Source: Synergistaceae bacterium DZ-S4 (GTDB lineage: Bacteria; Synergistota; Synergistia; Synergistales; Synergistaceae). Taken from it: a stretch of DNA of 64,000 bases. This document shows, one piece after another, positions 46,556 to 55,221 of this stretch. A model generated the notes under the pieces. The model saw only the letters and a program-made list of their open reading frames with translations. It made no database searches and was not told the origin of the DNA. Positions within the stretch are counted from its first letter, which is position 1; each line of letters begins with the position of its first letter. The position numbers were made by a program, and so were the translations under genes. The DNA is taken from the NCBI GenBank assembly GCA_025943965.1, contig JAPCWD010000006.1, positions 62,001 through 126,000 on the forward strand. Direction: 5' to 3'.

Positions 46556-47302
46556 TCACCTGCTCATGCTCTGAAGCAGCTTTTTATCGATTATTTTTAT
46601 CCCGCCTCTGGAAAGTTCGACCGCCCCCATCACGTAGAAGGACTTAAGCGTCCTTGAGACAACTTCTCTGGCGCTGCCAATATACCTGGCGATCTGTTCA
46701 TGCGTCAGAGATATAACATCAGTCCCCTTTATCTCCATCTCTTCCAGCAGAAAGTTTGCCAGCCTCTTGTCGATACTCAGGAAGAAGATCCGCTGTATGG
46801 CATCCATGACATCCGAGAAACGGAGGGCAGCCACTTTGTAAGAAAAATTCTCGACCCATACGTTCCTCTCCGCAAGTTCGGAAAAGAATTGCGCGTTTAT
46901 CACAAGTATCCTGCACTCTGTTTCAGCCTCGATTAATACTTCAAAACGGACTAGCTTCAGGACACATGAGGCAGAAAGGATACAGACATCGCCTGACTCC
47001 AGGCGGAAAAGCGTCAGGTCCTTGCCATCCTCGGAAAGCATATATACCCTTAGCGTCCCTGATCTTATCAGGAAGACACCTGCGCAGGAATCATCACTTC
47101 CGCCGAGGCAGGTCCCCTTTTCGTATTTTATGTCAGATACATTGCCCTTGAGAGCTTCTTTTTCAAGGTCACTAAGCTTGTCCCAGAAAGAAAAGCTCTT
47201 TTCCATAAGGGATATCAGCGGTCCATCGTGGATCAAATCATACACCTCCAATCCAAAATGTGCGGTCTGCATAAACTGCTGCATGCCGGCCTCTCCGGTC
47301 AT
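46556..47302 (-). CDS. Crp/Fnr-family regulator
   Basis: 248 residues. N-terminal cyclic-nucleotide-type beta barrel (KYEKGTCLGG, VFLIRSGTLRVYMLSEDGKDLTLF) and C-terminal winged helix (SLTHEQIARYIGSAREVVSRTLK). Cysteines at CLGGSDDSC and ILSASC are not in the classical FNR pattern, so oxygen sensing by an Fe-S cluster is not assured; the ESGDVCILSASC block is typical of Crp/Fnr proteins in anaerobes. Start is uncertain: the ATG at 47302 overlaps the amidohydrolase stop as ATGA, but a later Met is possible. Confidence 0.85.
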   Translation of the reverse strand: MTGEAGMQQFMQTAHFGLEVYDLIHDGPLISLMEKSFSFWDKLSDLEKEALKGNVSDIKYEKGTCLGGSDDSCAGVFLIRSGTLRVYMLSEDGKDLTLFRLESGDVCILSASCVLKLVRFEVLIEAETECRILVINAQFFSELAERNVWVENFSYKVAALRFSDVMDAIQRIFFLSIDKRLANFLLEEMEIKGTDVISLTHEQIARYIGSAREVVSRTLKSFYVMGAVELSRGGIKIIDKKLLQSMSR

Positions 47303-48093
47303 ATCCCCAGCAGCCGTCCGGCGTTTCCCCCGAGTATCATCTCTTTCTCCTCTTCCGATATATCAAGCGATCTGATCAGTGATATTTCCTGAGAAGGCAT
47401 GTGCCATGGGTAGTCGCTGCCGAACAGTATTTTATCCGCCCCGTGCTTCCGTATGATCTCCTTCATCATTCCCCTGTCCAGCCAGGGTTCGGCGCAGTAA
47501 GCCGTGTCCATATAGATGTCCGCCTGTCCTGCCACCGCCTCGAGTACTTCGTCTGCCATCTTCAGTCCGCCTAAGTGGGCCGCAACGATCCTGAGTCCTG
47601 GGAAATTCCTTGCTATTTTCATCATCGATTCAGGCGAGGCATTCATTTCGTCAGGGAACGAGTAATCGAAACCTACGTGGAAGACTGCGATCAGGTTAAG
47701 CGCACGGGCAAGGTCATATATCGGAAAGTACTGTTCGTCATCGGCATATATCCGCTGGAGCGCAGGATGGAACTTGATGCCTCTGAGTCCTTCGTCGGAG
47801 ATCTTCCAGACATACTCAAGTGCATATACCGAACTTGGGAGTACAGAACCGAAGGCTATGACCCTCTCCGAATCTGTCTCCTTCGCGAAGCTAAGGACAT
47901 TCTCATGCTGGCTCTCCTTTGTGACGACGTTAAGGACAACAGACCTGTCGACCCCGCGCTCATCCATTGATGCAACAAGTCCGTTCAAGGTCGCAGGGGC
48001 CGCGTATCCGACATTGCCATTGGCTGACAAAACTGACATCGCGCGGTCGGCGAATCCGTCCGGAAATATGTGCGTATGGAAATCTATTATCAT
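47299..48093 (-). CDS. amidohydrolase-2 family metal-dependent hydrolase
   Basis: 264 residues, TIM-barrel amidohydrolase. N-terminal metal motif DFHTHIF (H6, H8), GIKFHPALQ, FHVGFDY, AAHLGGLK and the late aspartate in ILFGSDYPWHMP. This subfamily includes decarboxylases such as ACMSD and many uncharacterised hydrolases; the substrate is not predictable. Overlaps the Crp/Fnr regulator by 4 bases, suggesting that the regulator controls it or responds to its substrate. Confidence 0.85.
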   Translation of the reverse strand: MIIDFHTHIFPDGFADRAMSVLSANGNVGYAAPATLNGLVASMDERGVDRSVVLNVVTKESQHENVLSFAKETDSERVIAFGSVLPSSVYALEYVWKISDEGLRGIKFHPALQRIYADDEQYFPIYDLARALNLIAVFHVGFDYSFPDEMNASPESMMKIARNFPGLRIVAAHLGGLKMADEVLEAVAGQADIYMDTAYCAEPWLDRGMMKEIIRKHGADKILFGSDYPWHMPSQEISLIRSLDISEEEKEMILGGNAGRLLGI

Positions 48094-48152
48094 GGGATCA
48101 CTATCCCGCCTTTCCTCATTTCTTCCAAACTATATCACAAAACAGTGATGGA

Positions 48153-48196
48153 AGAAAAAAGTTGAGGACTCCCGGTGTGCAGTCCGGGAGTCCTCT
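48153..48196 (-). terminator. terminator after the TonB-dependent receptor
   Basis: 12-bp perfect stem GAGGACTCCCGG/CCGGGAGTCCTC with an 8-base loop. On the minus strand it is followed by AACTTTTTTC. Confidence 0.88.
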
Positions 48197-48228
48197 GGGA
48201 GGAACGGATGACCTATTGTTTCTGTTCT

Positions 48229-50184
48229 CTAGAATTCATACTGCCAGGAGAGGATGAACTTGCGTTCGGGGTTGATATACCCCTGATCGTCAAGCACGAA
48301 CTCCCTGTCAAAGATGTTTGTGCAGGAGAGTACCACCTTATGGCCTCCCTCTTTCCATGAGACGGATGCGTTCATCAGGAAGATCCCGTCATCTTTGTAA
48401 ACGCCTCCGTCAATGTTCCTGTCGCCGTAGTAGTGGGCGTTCAGTTCCGCAGCCCATGGGCCCTTCGCATAGTTGAGGCTTCCCATCAGATCCAGCCTTG
48501 GCATGTTGGATCTTGTCCATTCATCGGAGCCCTCGGTCTTCTCGTCGGCATCGGTCCAGGAGATACCCTGTGTGTAGCTCCAGTTCTCGTGGAAATTGAA
48601 CTTCATCTCCGCCTCTATGCCCCAGGCCCTGTACTGGTCAAGGTTAACGTACTGCCCTACCCATGTGACCGGATCTGATTCGTATTTTATCCTGTCCTCC
48701 ATATCCATGTAGAATATGCCGAAGCTCCATGGGTTAGCGGCCTTTTCATCTTTTACGCCAATATCGTAGGTCCAGCCCTTCTCGGGCTTTAGATCGGGGT
48801 TTGGTGTGCCGTAATTCCTGTCAGGCATGAATATCTGGTAAAAACTGGGCATGGCGAAGAACCTTCCCGCTGTCAGATACCATATCTTACCGGAAGGGCT
48901 CTCCCAGTTTAATGAAAGTCTCGGGATCAGTTCATTTACATCCTCGCTCTCGTCAACGTTCCAGTGTTCGTACCTGAGTCCTATATCAAGCCCCATTTCT
49001 CCAATCGGTACCGAAACCTCAAAGTATGGTGAGAATCCATCCCTTTTCAGGTCGTAAGGGGTGTCTTCCGTTATCCAGCCATAAGAATTTGAAAGTCCCT
49101 TATACTCTGACTCTTCCCTGCGCCATTCAAAGCCCCAGATCCCTGTCAGGCCAAATATATCCTGCTTTCGGTTGAACATGAGGCCCATCGAACTATCCCT
49201 GTAATCGTAACTGCTTACGTAGAGAGGGTCTGAATAAAAGGAATAATCCTTCTCATTTTCGTTATAGTATATTTTGCCGGTGTTCACTTCATCAGCATAT
49301 GTAATTGCAAAACGCCGGTACTTGTTTTCCTGTGTGTTTTTGTAAACAGTGGAAAGATCATAGTTATATGTATTCTCCCAGTCTGAGTTGAAATCCCCCC
49401 ATGCCCCGAAAAAAGCCCACTTCCCCTTCTCTATTCCAAATATGAAGTCATCTCCACTGTAGTCCGTGGCCCTGTCATATGTACCGTCGGGTCTTTTTCT
49501 GATATTTATTTCTGTGTTTTCACTGGTTTTGGTATATCCGACTGTAACTTTGAGATCATCGCTCAGGACTGCCGTTCCCCTGACAGAGCCCCTGAACCAT
49601 CCATGGTTCCCGCCTTCGATCAGGATGCTCCCTCCGGACTTCTCCATACCTTTTTTAGTAATTATGTTTATTACACCGCCCGCAGCGTTGGATCCATAGA
49701 CCGCTGAACTCGCACCCTTAACGACCTCTATCCTCTCTATGGACTCAAGCGGTACTGTCCTCAAGTCAAAAGGTGAACCCATCGACACCCCTGTGCCGTA
49801 GCTCGAAGTCCTGAAGGGTATTCCGTCAACAAGAAGCAGGACCTCTGTGGTAAGCCCCCTTACCACTACGCTCTTGTCAAGAGCTGATGCGGAGCTGTTT
49901 CTGAGGCCGTTGACCCCGGGCACTCTGTCGAGGACTTCCTGGGTGCTCCTGGCACCGCTCATCTCTATCTCCTCTTTGGTGATAACATAGGCGGGGGCAG
50001 GGACCTCAGTGATGTCCTCAGCCAGGCGCGATCCGGTGACCTCGACCCTGGCTACCTCCTGCACCTCTTCTTTCTTATCGCCGCTGACGGCCTCTGCCGA
50101 TGTCTCGGCAAAAGCGGCAGAGGAAGATGCCATTATAAACACGACCATGGGTATAAGGCTGTACTTTCTGATCTTACTGAACAC
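48229..50184 (-). CDS. btuB: TonB-dependent outer-membrane receptor, cobalamin (BtuB) type
   Basis: 651 residues from the GTG at 50184 (AAGGAGT seven bases upstream); signal peptide ending SSSAAFA. A TonB-box-like segment (EVARVEVTGSRL), plug domain (IEMSGARSTQEVLDRVPGVNG, VVKGASSAVYGSNAAGGVINI in pieces) and a 22-strand barrel ending with aromatic F (WQYEF), the outer-membrane assembly signal. Imports cobamides with energy from TonB-ExbB-ExbD, which is encoded in the 57672-59351 operon. The cobalamin riboswitch and terminator in its leader give the substrate assignment. Monocistronic. Confidence 0.9.
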   Translation of the reverse strand: MFSKIRKYSLIPMVVFIMASSSAAFAETSAEAVSGDKKEEVQEVARVEVTGSRLAEDITEVPAPAYVITKEEIEMSGARSTQEVLDRVPGVNGLRNSSASALDKSVVVRGLTTEVLLLVDGIPFRTSSYGTGVSMGSPFDLRTVPLESIERIEVVKGASSAVYGSNAAGGVINIITKKGMEKSGGSILIEGGNHGWFRGSVRGTAVLSDDLKVTVGYTKTSENTEINIRKRPDGTYDRATDYSGDDFIFGIEKGKWAFFGAWGDFNSDWENTYNYDLSTVYKNTQENKYRRFAITYADEVNTGKIYYNENEKDYSFYSDPLYVSSYDYRDSSMGLMFNRKQDIFGLTGIWGFEWRREESEYKGLSNSYGWITEDTPYDLKRDGFSPYFEVSVPIGEMGLDIGLRYEHWNVDESEDVNELIPRLSLNWESPSGKIWYLTAGRFFAMPSFYQIFMPDRNYGTPNPDLKPEKGWTYDIGVKDEKAANPWSFGIFYMDMEDRIKYESDPVTWVGQYVNLDQYRAWGIEAEMKFNFHENWSYTQGISWTDADEKTEGSDEWTRSNMPRLDLMGSLNYAKGPWAAELNAHYYGDRNIDGGVYKDDGIFLMNASVSWKEGGHKVVLSCTNIFDREFVLDDQGYINPERKFILSWQYEF

Positions 50185-50285
50185 TTTCAACACTCCTTTT
50201 TAAAAAACTATGCCTGGTTATATGACCGGATGTTTTCTCTCTAATCTTCCCTGATGCCTCACTCCTCCAGTACTCCTCCCAAAAA

Positions 50286-50317
50286 AGAGGGATCCCCTTG
50301 ATATCGGGGACCCCTCT
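50286..50317 (-). terminator. riboswitch-linked terminator in the btuB leader
   Basis: AGAGGG-A-TCCCC / GGGGA-C-CCCTCT hairpin with an 8-base loop. On the minus strand it is followed by TTTTTTGGG, between the cobalamin riboswitch and the receptor gene. It is probably the expression platform that turns the gene off when B12 is bound. Confidence 0.85.
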
Positions 50318-50394
50318 GTGACAAACATTTAATGTATGGCAGGTCTTCCTGCAGACATATGGTTTGCCGCCTCTCGCCCACGCGATGATCAACA

Positions 50395-50560
50395 ATTCGG
50401 TCTTTCAGCAGGTCTCCTGGCTCCCGTTCATCCTACTCCCGTGCCTTCCCGTCCTCAGACAGTGGCTTGTTACGGTTTCGTCCCGGTCACAGTAGCGGGG
50501 CTGCTCCGGCATCTGACCGGATTCCCTTGACTGAAATTCCATGACGCTATTCATTTGTCA
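50395..50560 (-). promoter_or_regulatory. cobalamin riboswitch upstream of btuB
   Basis: On the minus strand: AAGGGAATCCGGTCAGATGCC, GGAGCAGCCCCGCTACTGTGA, then the B12 box AGCCAGGAGACCTGCT (50407-50422). These are the conserved core elements of class I AdoCbl riboswitches. Edges are approximate. An extra CAGGAAGACCTG hairpin near 50340 may form part of the antiterminator. Confidence 0.95.
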
Positions 50561-50635
50561 GTAAGTTTTACCCCATGTCCGGGGCAATGTCAAGCAGGTC
50601 GAAGATCCCGGAAAAAAATCTTTCATAAATGCCTG

Positions 50636-50704
50636 TTGACATTTTTTCCAAAGGAGTGTTAAAATTCACTATGGTTAGCAATGGCTAATTATCGATAGCT
50701 AACT
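50636..50704 (+). promoter_or_regulatory. feo promoter with DtxR-type palindromes
   Basis: TTGACA (50636-50641), 17-18 bases, TTAAAAT (50659-50665). Just downstream are GTTAGC-AATG-GCTAAT (50674-50689) and GATAGCTAAC (50694-50703). The TTAGC/GCTAA half-sites resemble DtxR/IdeR/MntR operators, and their position would block transcription when iron is plentiful. Confidence 0.7.
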
Positions 50705-50724
50705 ACTATGTTGGAGGGATCGGT

Positions 50725-50934
50725 ATGCCAGTCAATTTCTTGTCACCCGGAATGCAAGGCTGTGTCAAAAGGATCACCGGACGAGATGATACAAGACGCT
50801 TCCTCGAGAGCCTGGGGCTTGTACCCGGAGGCTGTGTCACAATGATCTCTTCTGCAGGCGACAACGTCATACTTGGGGTCAGGGGAACAAGGATCGCGAT
50901 CAGCAGGAAACTGGCTGACCGGATACACATATAG
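50725..50934 (+). CDS. feoA: FeoA-family protein (first copy)
   Basis: 69 residues. SH3-like FeoA domain with DDTRRFLESLGLVPGGCV and VRGTRIAISRKLADRI. Start ATG with GGAGGG six bases upstream. Supports Fe(II) transport by FeoB. First gene of feoA-feoA-feoB. Confidence 0.88.
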   Translation: MPVNFLSPGMQGCVKRITGRDDTRRFLESLGLVPGGCVTMISSAGDNVILGVRGTRIAISRKLADRIHI

Positions 50935-50951
50935 AAAACGGAGGGATCCAT

Positions 50952-51173
50952 ATGAAAGTACTCAGGGATACCGGCTGCGGCGAGAGAGTCAGAGTGAAAG
51001 GCATAAACGGCACGGGACCGCTTAAGAGAAGGATAATGGATATGGGCATAACAAAGGGGACGGAACTTATTGTCAGAAAGGTAGCTCCGCTCGGTGACCC
51101 CGTTGAGATCACAGTCAGAGGATACGAGCTCTCGCTCAGAAAGGCCGACGCGGAGATCATTGAGGTCGAATAG
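50952..51173 (+). CDS. feoA: FeoA-family protein (second copy)
   Basis: 73 residues, FeoA domain with LKRRIMDMGITKGTELIV and VEITVRGYELSLRKADA; this copy follows the classic FeoA pattern (G-x-L-x-R-R-L-x-D-x-G) more closely than the first. Starts 17 bases after it with GGAGG upstream. Two divergent FeoA genes before FeoB are common in anaerobes and may form a heteromer. Confidence 0.9.
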   Translation: MKVLRDTGCGERVRVKGINGTGPLKRRIMDMGITKGTELIVRKVAPLGDPVEITVRGYELSLRKADAEIIEVE

Positions 51174-51201
51174 AAACAGTCGGTAATTTACAGTCAGTGA
51201 C

Positions 51202-51251
51202 GGGGGCAAGGACCCCATTTTTTTAAAACATACCAGTTAGCTAATGCTAAC
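51202..51251 (+). promoter_or_regulatory. feoB upstream attenuator-like hairpin and palindromic operator
   Basis: GGGG...CCCC hairpin followed by seven T (51202-51224) could partly terminate transcripts. It is followed by the perfect palindrome GTTAGC-TAAT-GCTAAC (51236-51251), the same half-sites as in the feoA promoter, directly before the feoB ribosome site. This suggests a second metal-controlled point, perhaps an internal promoter. Confidence 0.55.
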
Positions 51252-51267
51252 TAACGGAGGTCGGCTT

Positions 51268-53457
51268 ATGGGACTCAAAATAGCACTTATAGGAAACCCG
51301 AACAGCGGAAAGACTACTATGTTCAACGCTGTAACAGGAAGCACCCAATATGTAGGCAACTGGCCGGGTGTGACGGTAGAAAAAAAAGAAGGTGCGGTCA
51401 GGGGACACGAGGATGCTCTTCTGGTCGACCTCCCCGGAGTTTATTCGCTCTCTCCGTACACCCTTGAGGAGCGGATCACACGGGAATTCCTGACAAACGG
51501 AAGGCCCGACGCAGTAATAAACATCGTTGATTCTACAAATATCGAGAGAAGCCTCTACCTGACAACGGAGCTTCTGGAGATGGAGATACCCGTAATAGTC
51601 GCACTTAATATGACGGACGCAGCAGAAAAGGCCGGGATAATGATCGATGAAGTCAAACTTTCGGAACGTCTGGGATGCAGGGTAGTAAAGACATCGGCAT
51701 CCGAGGGCACCGGCATCGGGGAACTCGTCAAAAGCATCCTCGAAGTGGCCACCCTGAAGGAGAGACCGGTAAAACGCCCCCTTTTCGGCAGCGATGCAGA
51801 GGATACGCTTGAACTTATAAGAGAGAGGGCGTCAAGGCATACTGAAGGGATGCCGGAAAGGTGGCTCTCGGTCAACCTCTTCAGCAGGGACCCCATACTC
51901 CGCGGCAGGCTTCCACTCTGCGAAGAGGACATTGAACGGATCGACAGGCTGATAGGTCTCTGCGAGGAAAAACTTGACGACGACTCCGAGAGCATCATAG
52001 CCAACGAACGCTACAGGTACATAGACTGCATCCTCGAAGGAACCCTTATTAAAAGGGGAACGGGGTCGCTTTCCATATCCGACAGGATAGACATGGTGCT
52101 TACCAACAGGCTTCTGGGTCTCCCCATTTTTTTCATGATAATGTGGGGCATCTATTATGTTTCGATACAGACTCTTGGGGATATGACCATCGGGTGGACA
52201 GAGGAACTTTTCGGAGGGATCTCCGAGAGTGTATCTGCCATGCTTATTTCCGGAAATGCCGCAGAGTGGCTGCATGCGCTGGTGACAGACGGCATCATCG
52301 GCGGAGTCGGAGCAGTTCTTGGATTCGTTCCGCAGCTGATGATCCTGTTCCTCTTCATATCCTTGCTGGAGGACTGCGGGTACATGGCCAGGGTAGCCTT
52401 CATTATGGACAGGATATTCCGCCAGTTCGGCCTCTCTGGAAAATCCTTTATTCCCATGCTTGTGGGGACCGGCTGTTCGGTCCCGGGCATCATGGCTTCA
52501 AGGACCATTGAGAACGAATCGGACCGGAGGCTGACTATAATGCTCACACCCTTCGTGCCATGCGGCGCAAAGCTGCCTGTTTTCGCACTCTTTGCCGCCT
52601 CCTTTTTCCCGGAAAGTTCGTGGGTGGCACCTTCGATGTACATGATAGGGATCAGCATGGTCATAGTTTCAGGGGTACTCCTGAAGAAGACGGATCTCTT
52701 CGGCGGAGAACCGGCGCCCTTCGTAATGGAACTTCCATCCTACCGGATGCCGAAGCCGAAAGGTGTGTTCATCCACATGTGGGAGCGGGCCAGGGCATTC
52801 ATAGTAAAAGCAGGGACAATAATATTCTTTGCGGCGGGACTGATCTGGTTCCTCCAGGCATTCAGCTGGTCACTGCAGATGGTGGAGCCTGACGAAAGCA
52901 TACTGGCATCCATAGGCAGCTTTATGTCGCCCGTATTCAGGCCTCTAGGGTTCGGCAACTGGCAGTCGTCAGTGGCTGTTGTTACGGGCTTCCTTGCAAA
53001 AGAGGCGGTAGTATCGACTTACGGCGTCCTGCTGGGGGTCGGTGAAGTTCTCGAAGACGATCCGGTGCTTGTCTCACAAATATCCCGGATATTCACCCCC
53101 GTGAGTGCCTACGCTTTCATGGTCTTCACCCTTCTTGCCCCCCCGTGCTTCGCGGCGCTCGGGGCGATAAGAAGCGAGATGCGTTCATGGAAGTGGACAT
53201 TGTTTGCGATCGCCTGGCAGACAGGACTTGCCTACCTGCTCTCAATGCTGATTTACCAGGTCGGCGGCATAATATTTGAAGGAAAGGACTTGAGCGGAAT
53301 GACAACAGCGATATTGGGATCTTTGGTAATAATTGCTATGGGGCTCTCGCTCTACAGGATCATCAAAAACAGCATTTCAGGAAAATGCGGCTGCGGGTCA
53401 GGGTGCGGCGGCGGATGTGCAGGCTGCGGCGCGGCAAAGGCAGGCCATTCAAAATAA
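51268..53457 (+). CDS. feoB: ferrous iron transporter B
   Basis: 729 residues from the ATG at 51268, seven bases after GGAGG. N-terminal G domain: GNPNSGKTTMFNAVTG (G1), WPGVTVEKKEG (G2), DLPGVYSLSPYTLEE (G3), NMTD (G4). Then the guanine-dissociation-inhibitor region and a polytopic membrane domain with the Gate motifs (VGTGCSVPGIMASRT, TPFVPCGAKLPVFALF). The C-terminus is Cys/Gly-rich (GKCGCGSGCGGGCAGCG), a possible metal-binding tail. Takes up Fe(II) across the inner membrane. Confidence 0.96.
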   Translation: MGLKIALIGNPNSGKTTMFNAVTGSTQYVGNWPGVTVEKKEGAVRGHEDALLVDLPGVYSLSPYTLEERITREFLTNGRPDAVINIVDSTNIERSLYLTTELLEMEIPVIVALNMTDAAEKAGIMIDEVKLSERLGCRVVKTSASEGTGIGELVKSILEVATLKERPVKRPLFGSDAEDTLELIRERASRHTEGMPERWLSVNLFSRDPILRGRLPLCEEDIERIDRLIGLCEEKLDDDSESIIANERYRYIDCILEGTLIKRGTGSLSISDRIDMVLTNRLLGLPIFFMIMWGIYYVSIQTLGDMTIGWTEELFGGISESVSAMLISGNAAEWLHALVTDGIIGGVGAVLGFVPQLMILFLFISLLEDCGYMARVAFIMDRIFRQFGLSGKSFIPMLVGTGCSVPGIMASRTIENESDRRLTIMLTPFVPCGAKLPVFALFAASFFPESSWVAPSMYMIGISMVIVSGVLLKKTDLFGGEPAPFVMELPSYRMPKPKGVFIHMWERARAFIVKAGTIIFFAAGLIWFLQAFSWSLQMVEPDESILASIGSFMSPVFRPLGFGNWQSSVAVVTGFLAKEAVVSTYGVLLGVGEVLEDDPVLVSQISRIFTPVSAYAFMVFTLLAPPCFAALGAIRSEMRSWKWTLFAIAWQTGLAYLLSMLIYQVGGIIFEGKDLSGMTTAILGSLVIIAMGLSLYRIIKNSISGKCGCGSGCGGGCAGCGAAKAGHSK

Positions 53458-53522
53458 CTTGCCGGGTGCGGGACTGCACCTCCTTACAGTTCCGCACGCA
53501 ATTAAGATACTCTCCTTCCTCC

Positions 53523-53561
53523 GCTTCGTGGGATTTCACCGTCCCACGAAGCTCTCTTTTA
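53523..53561 (+). terminator. terminator after feoB
   Basis: 11-bp perfect stem GCTTCGTGGGA/TCCCACGAAGC followed by TCTCTTTTA. Confidence 0.85.
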
Positions 53562-53592
53562 CCCTAAAGAAGCAGTGGCGGGAATACCGTTT

Positions 53593-54381
53593 TCAGGCCC
53601 GCATCTTTTTCAAAACGCTGAGAGACCGGTCATAGTCTCCTTCGAACACTTCCAGGGTCATTACCCTATCTTCTCCCCCTGACATCATTCCGCTTACCGA
53701 TCTGAAAAGCTCGGGATCCATGTATGAGAGGTCCCTGTGATCGGTACCGTCCGGCATCACTCCGTGGACATGGATTACCTTTACGGCAGCTGCTGACCTT
53801 AGCGTCGTCTCATGTACGGGACGCCCGCATTTTATCAGATGTCCGACATCAAGGCATATCGAAGTCCCCGCGGAATCTGCGAGGTGCTCGATATAGCGCG
53901 GATCGAAGCCCAGCGTTTCCATGCATATCTTTCTCCTGTCGTCTGCAGCAGAAGCGATCTTTTCTGCCGAAATCAGGCTTTTTTCGATCCAGGCGTCTAT
54001 ATCGGGGCTTGGCGGATCGCCCCTCTTCTCACCAACTATGTGCAGTATCCACGCAAATGGATCGAGATCCTCAAAAAGATCCAGGGTCCTGAGGCACTTC
54101 TCTTCCCTTTCTCTCAACACTTCAGTCGGGGCATATACGCATATGTCGGCAGGGAAATGCACCGTGCAGGACATTCCCAGCTCGCCGCAGAGGTCCTTCA
54201 GGGCGCGGACTTCATCCTTTGCAGGCATGTTGGAGTGTTCCGGGGTATCGAATAGGACGATTTCCATATCGCTGACTTCATTTGAGAGGTAGCGAAGATT
54301 GTCGGCAAAGGTCCCGGGGATCACCCATGATGTTCCGCCCAGGCGCAAACCGTTGCCCTCAAGAGCTCTTCTTATCATCAA
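53593..54381 (-). CDS. CbiR-like TIM-barrel protein (candidate cobamide-remodelling phosphodiesterase)
   Basis: 262 residues of the xylose-isomerase/AP-endonuclease-2-type TIM barrel. Blocks match the remembered CbiR pattern: MEIVLFDTPEHSNMP, CTVHFPADI, DPFAWILHIVGE, SICLDVGHLIKCGRPV, VIHVHGVMPDGTDH and VMTLEVFEGDYDRSL. Metal ligands are probably the histidines and acidic residues of these strands. CbiR cleaves the nucleotide loop of imported cobamides so that they can be rebuilt with another lower ligand. It is the last gene of a zinc-uptake operon, 18 bases after znuB. Other sugar-phosphate isomerase/epimerase functions are possible. Confidence 0.58.
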   Translation of the reverse strand: MMIRRALEGNGLRLGGTSWVIPGTFADNLRYLSNEVSDMEIVLFDTPEHSNMPAKDEVRALKDLCGELGMSCTVHFPADICVYAPTEVLREREEKCLRTLDLFEDLDPFAWILHIVGEKRGDPPSPDIDAWIEKSLISAEKIASAADDRRKICMETLGFDPRYIEHLADSAGTSICLDVGHLIKCGRPVHETTLRSAAAVKVIHVHGVMPDGTDHRDLSYMDPELFRSVSGMMSGGEDRVMTLEVFEGDYDRSLSVLKKMRA

Positions 54382-54399
54382 TATCCACCATTCTTCAGT

Positions 54400-55221
54400 C
54401 TAAAAATACTTTCTGAGGCTTCCCGCGGCAAAAAAGAGCGTGAATGCAGCGAAGTTCAGTACAACTATGCTCGCTCCCACAGGGATGTCGAGTGAATATG
54501 AGATGACGATACCAAGAAAGAAACATATTGTCGAGACTATCCCCGAGCAGATCACCACGCCCCTGAAGCTCGAGAAGAGCCTCATCGCGGTGAGCGACGG
54601 GAAGACGATAAGGCTGGATATGAGGAGGGACCCCATTATCCGCATGCCAACAACTATGGTGACTGCTGTGAGGATAGCTATGAGGGTATTGTAAAAACTG
54701 ACGTTGACCCCTGCCGCCCTCGCGAAATCCTCGTCGAAGGTCACTGCAAATATGACATTGTAAAGAAGGACGAAGAGAAGGAGCACAGCTGCGGAGAGGG
54801 CCATTCCGAGGTAAACGTCCCGGTCGCTCATCGCGAGTATGCTGCCAAACATGTAGTTGTAGATGTCAATATTCATCCCCTGTGTAAGGGATGTCACGAT
54901 TATCCCTACAGCGAGGGAGGAGCTGGATATGACAGCAATGGCGGCATCTCCCTTGATCCTGACATTGCCCCTGATCCTCAGCAGTAGAGCTGCAGCCGTC
55001 ACAACGACAGGGACGGAGACAAGGAGCGGAGCCATGTTGAAAGCCACAGCGACGCAAAGGGCTCCGAAAGCCACGTGTCCAAGGCCGTCCCCGATCATCG
55101 AATAGCGCTTAAGGACAAGGCTGACTCCGAGGAGAGAAGCGCAGAGGGATACCATTATGCCCACCGCGACCGCCCTCAGTATGAAATCGTAGGAGAAGAG
55201 CTCACGCAGAATGTCCGGCAT
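54400..55221 (-). CDS. znuB: zinc/manganese ABC transporter permease
   Basis: 273 residues from the ATG at 55221 (a longer in-frame extension lies inside the ATPase gene and is unlikely). About eight membrane helices of the ABC-3 family, with LKRYSMIGDGLGHVAFG as the conserved segment and GSLLISSLIVFPSLTAM. Overlaps the end of znuC by 20 bases. Permease of the zinc-type importer with znuA and znuC. Confidence 0.93.
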   Translation of the reverse strand: MPDILRELFSYDFILRAVAVGIMVSLCASLLGVSLVLKRYSMIGDGLGHVAFGALCVAVAFNMAPLLVSVPVVVTAAALLLRIRGNVRIKGDAAIAVISSSSLAVGIIVTSLTQGMNIDIYNYMFGSILAMSDRDVYLGMALSAAVLLLFVLLYNVIFAVTFDEDFARAAGVNVSFYNTLIAILTAVTIVVGMRIMGSLLISSLIVFPSLTAMRLFSSFRGVVICSGIVSTICFFLGIVISYSLDIPVGASIVVLNFAAFTLFFAAGSLRKYF

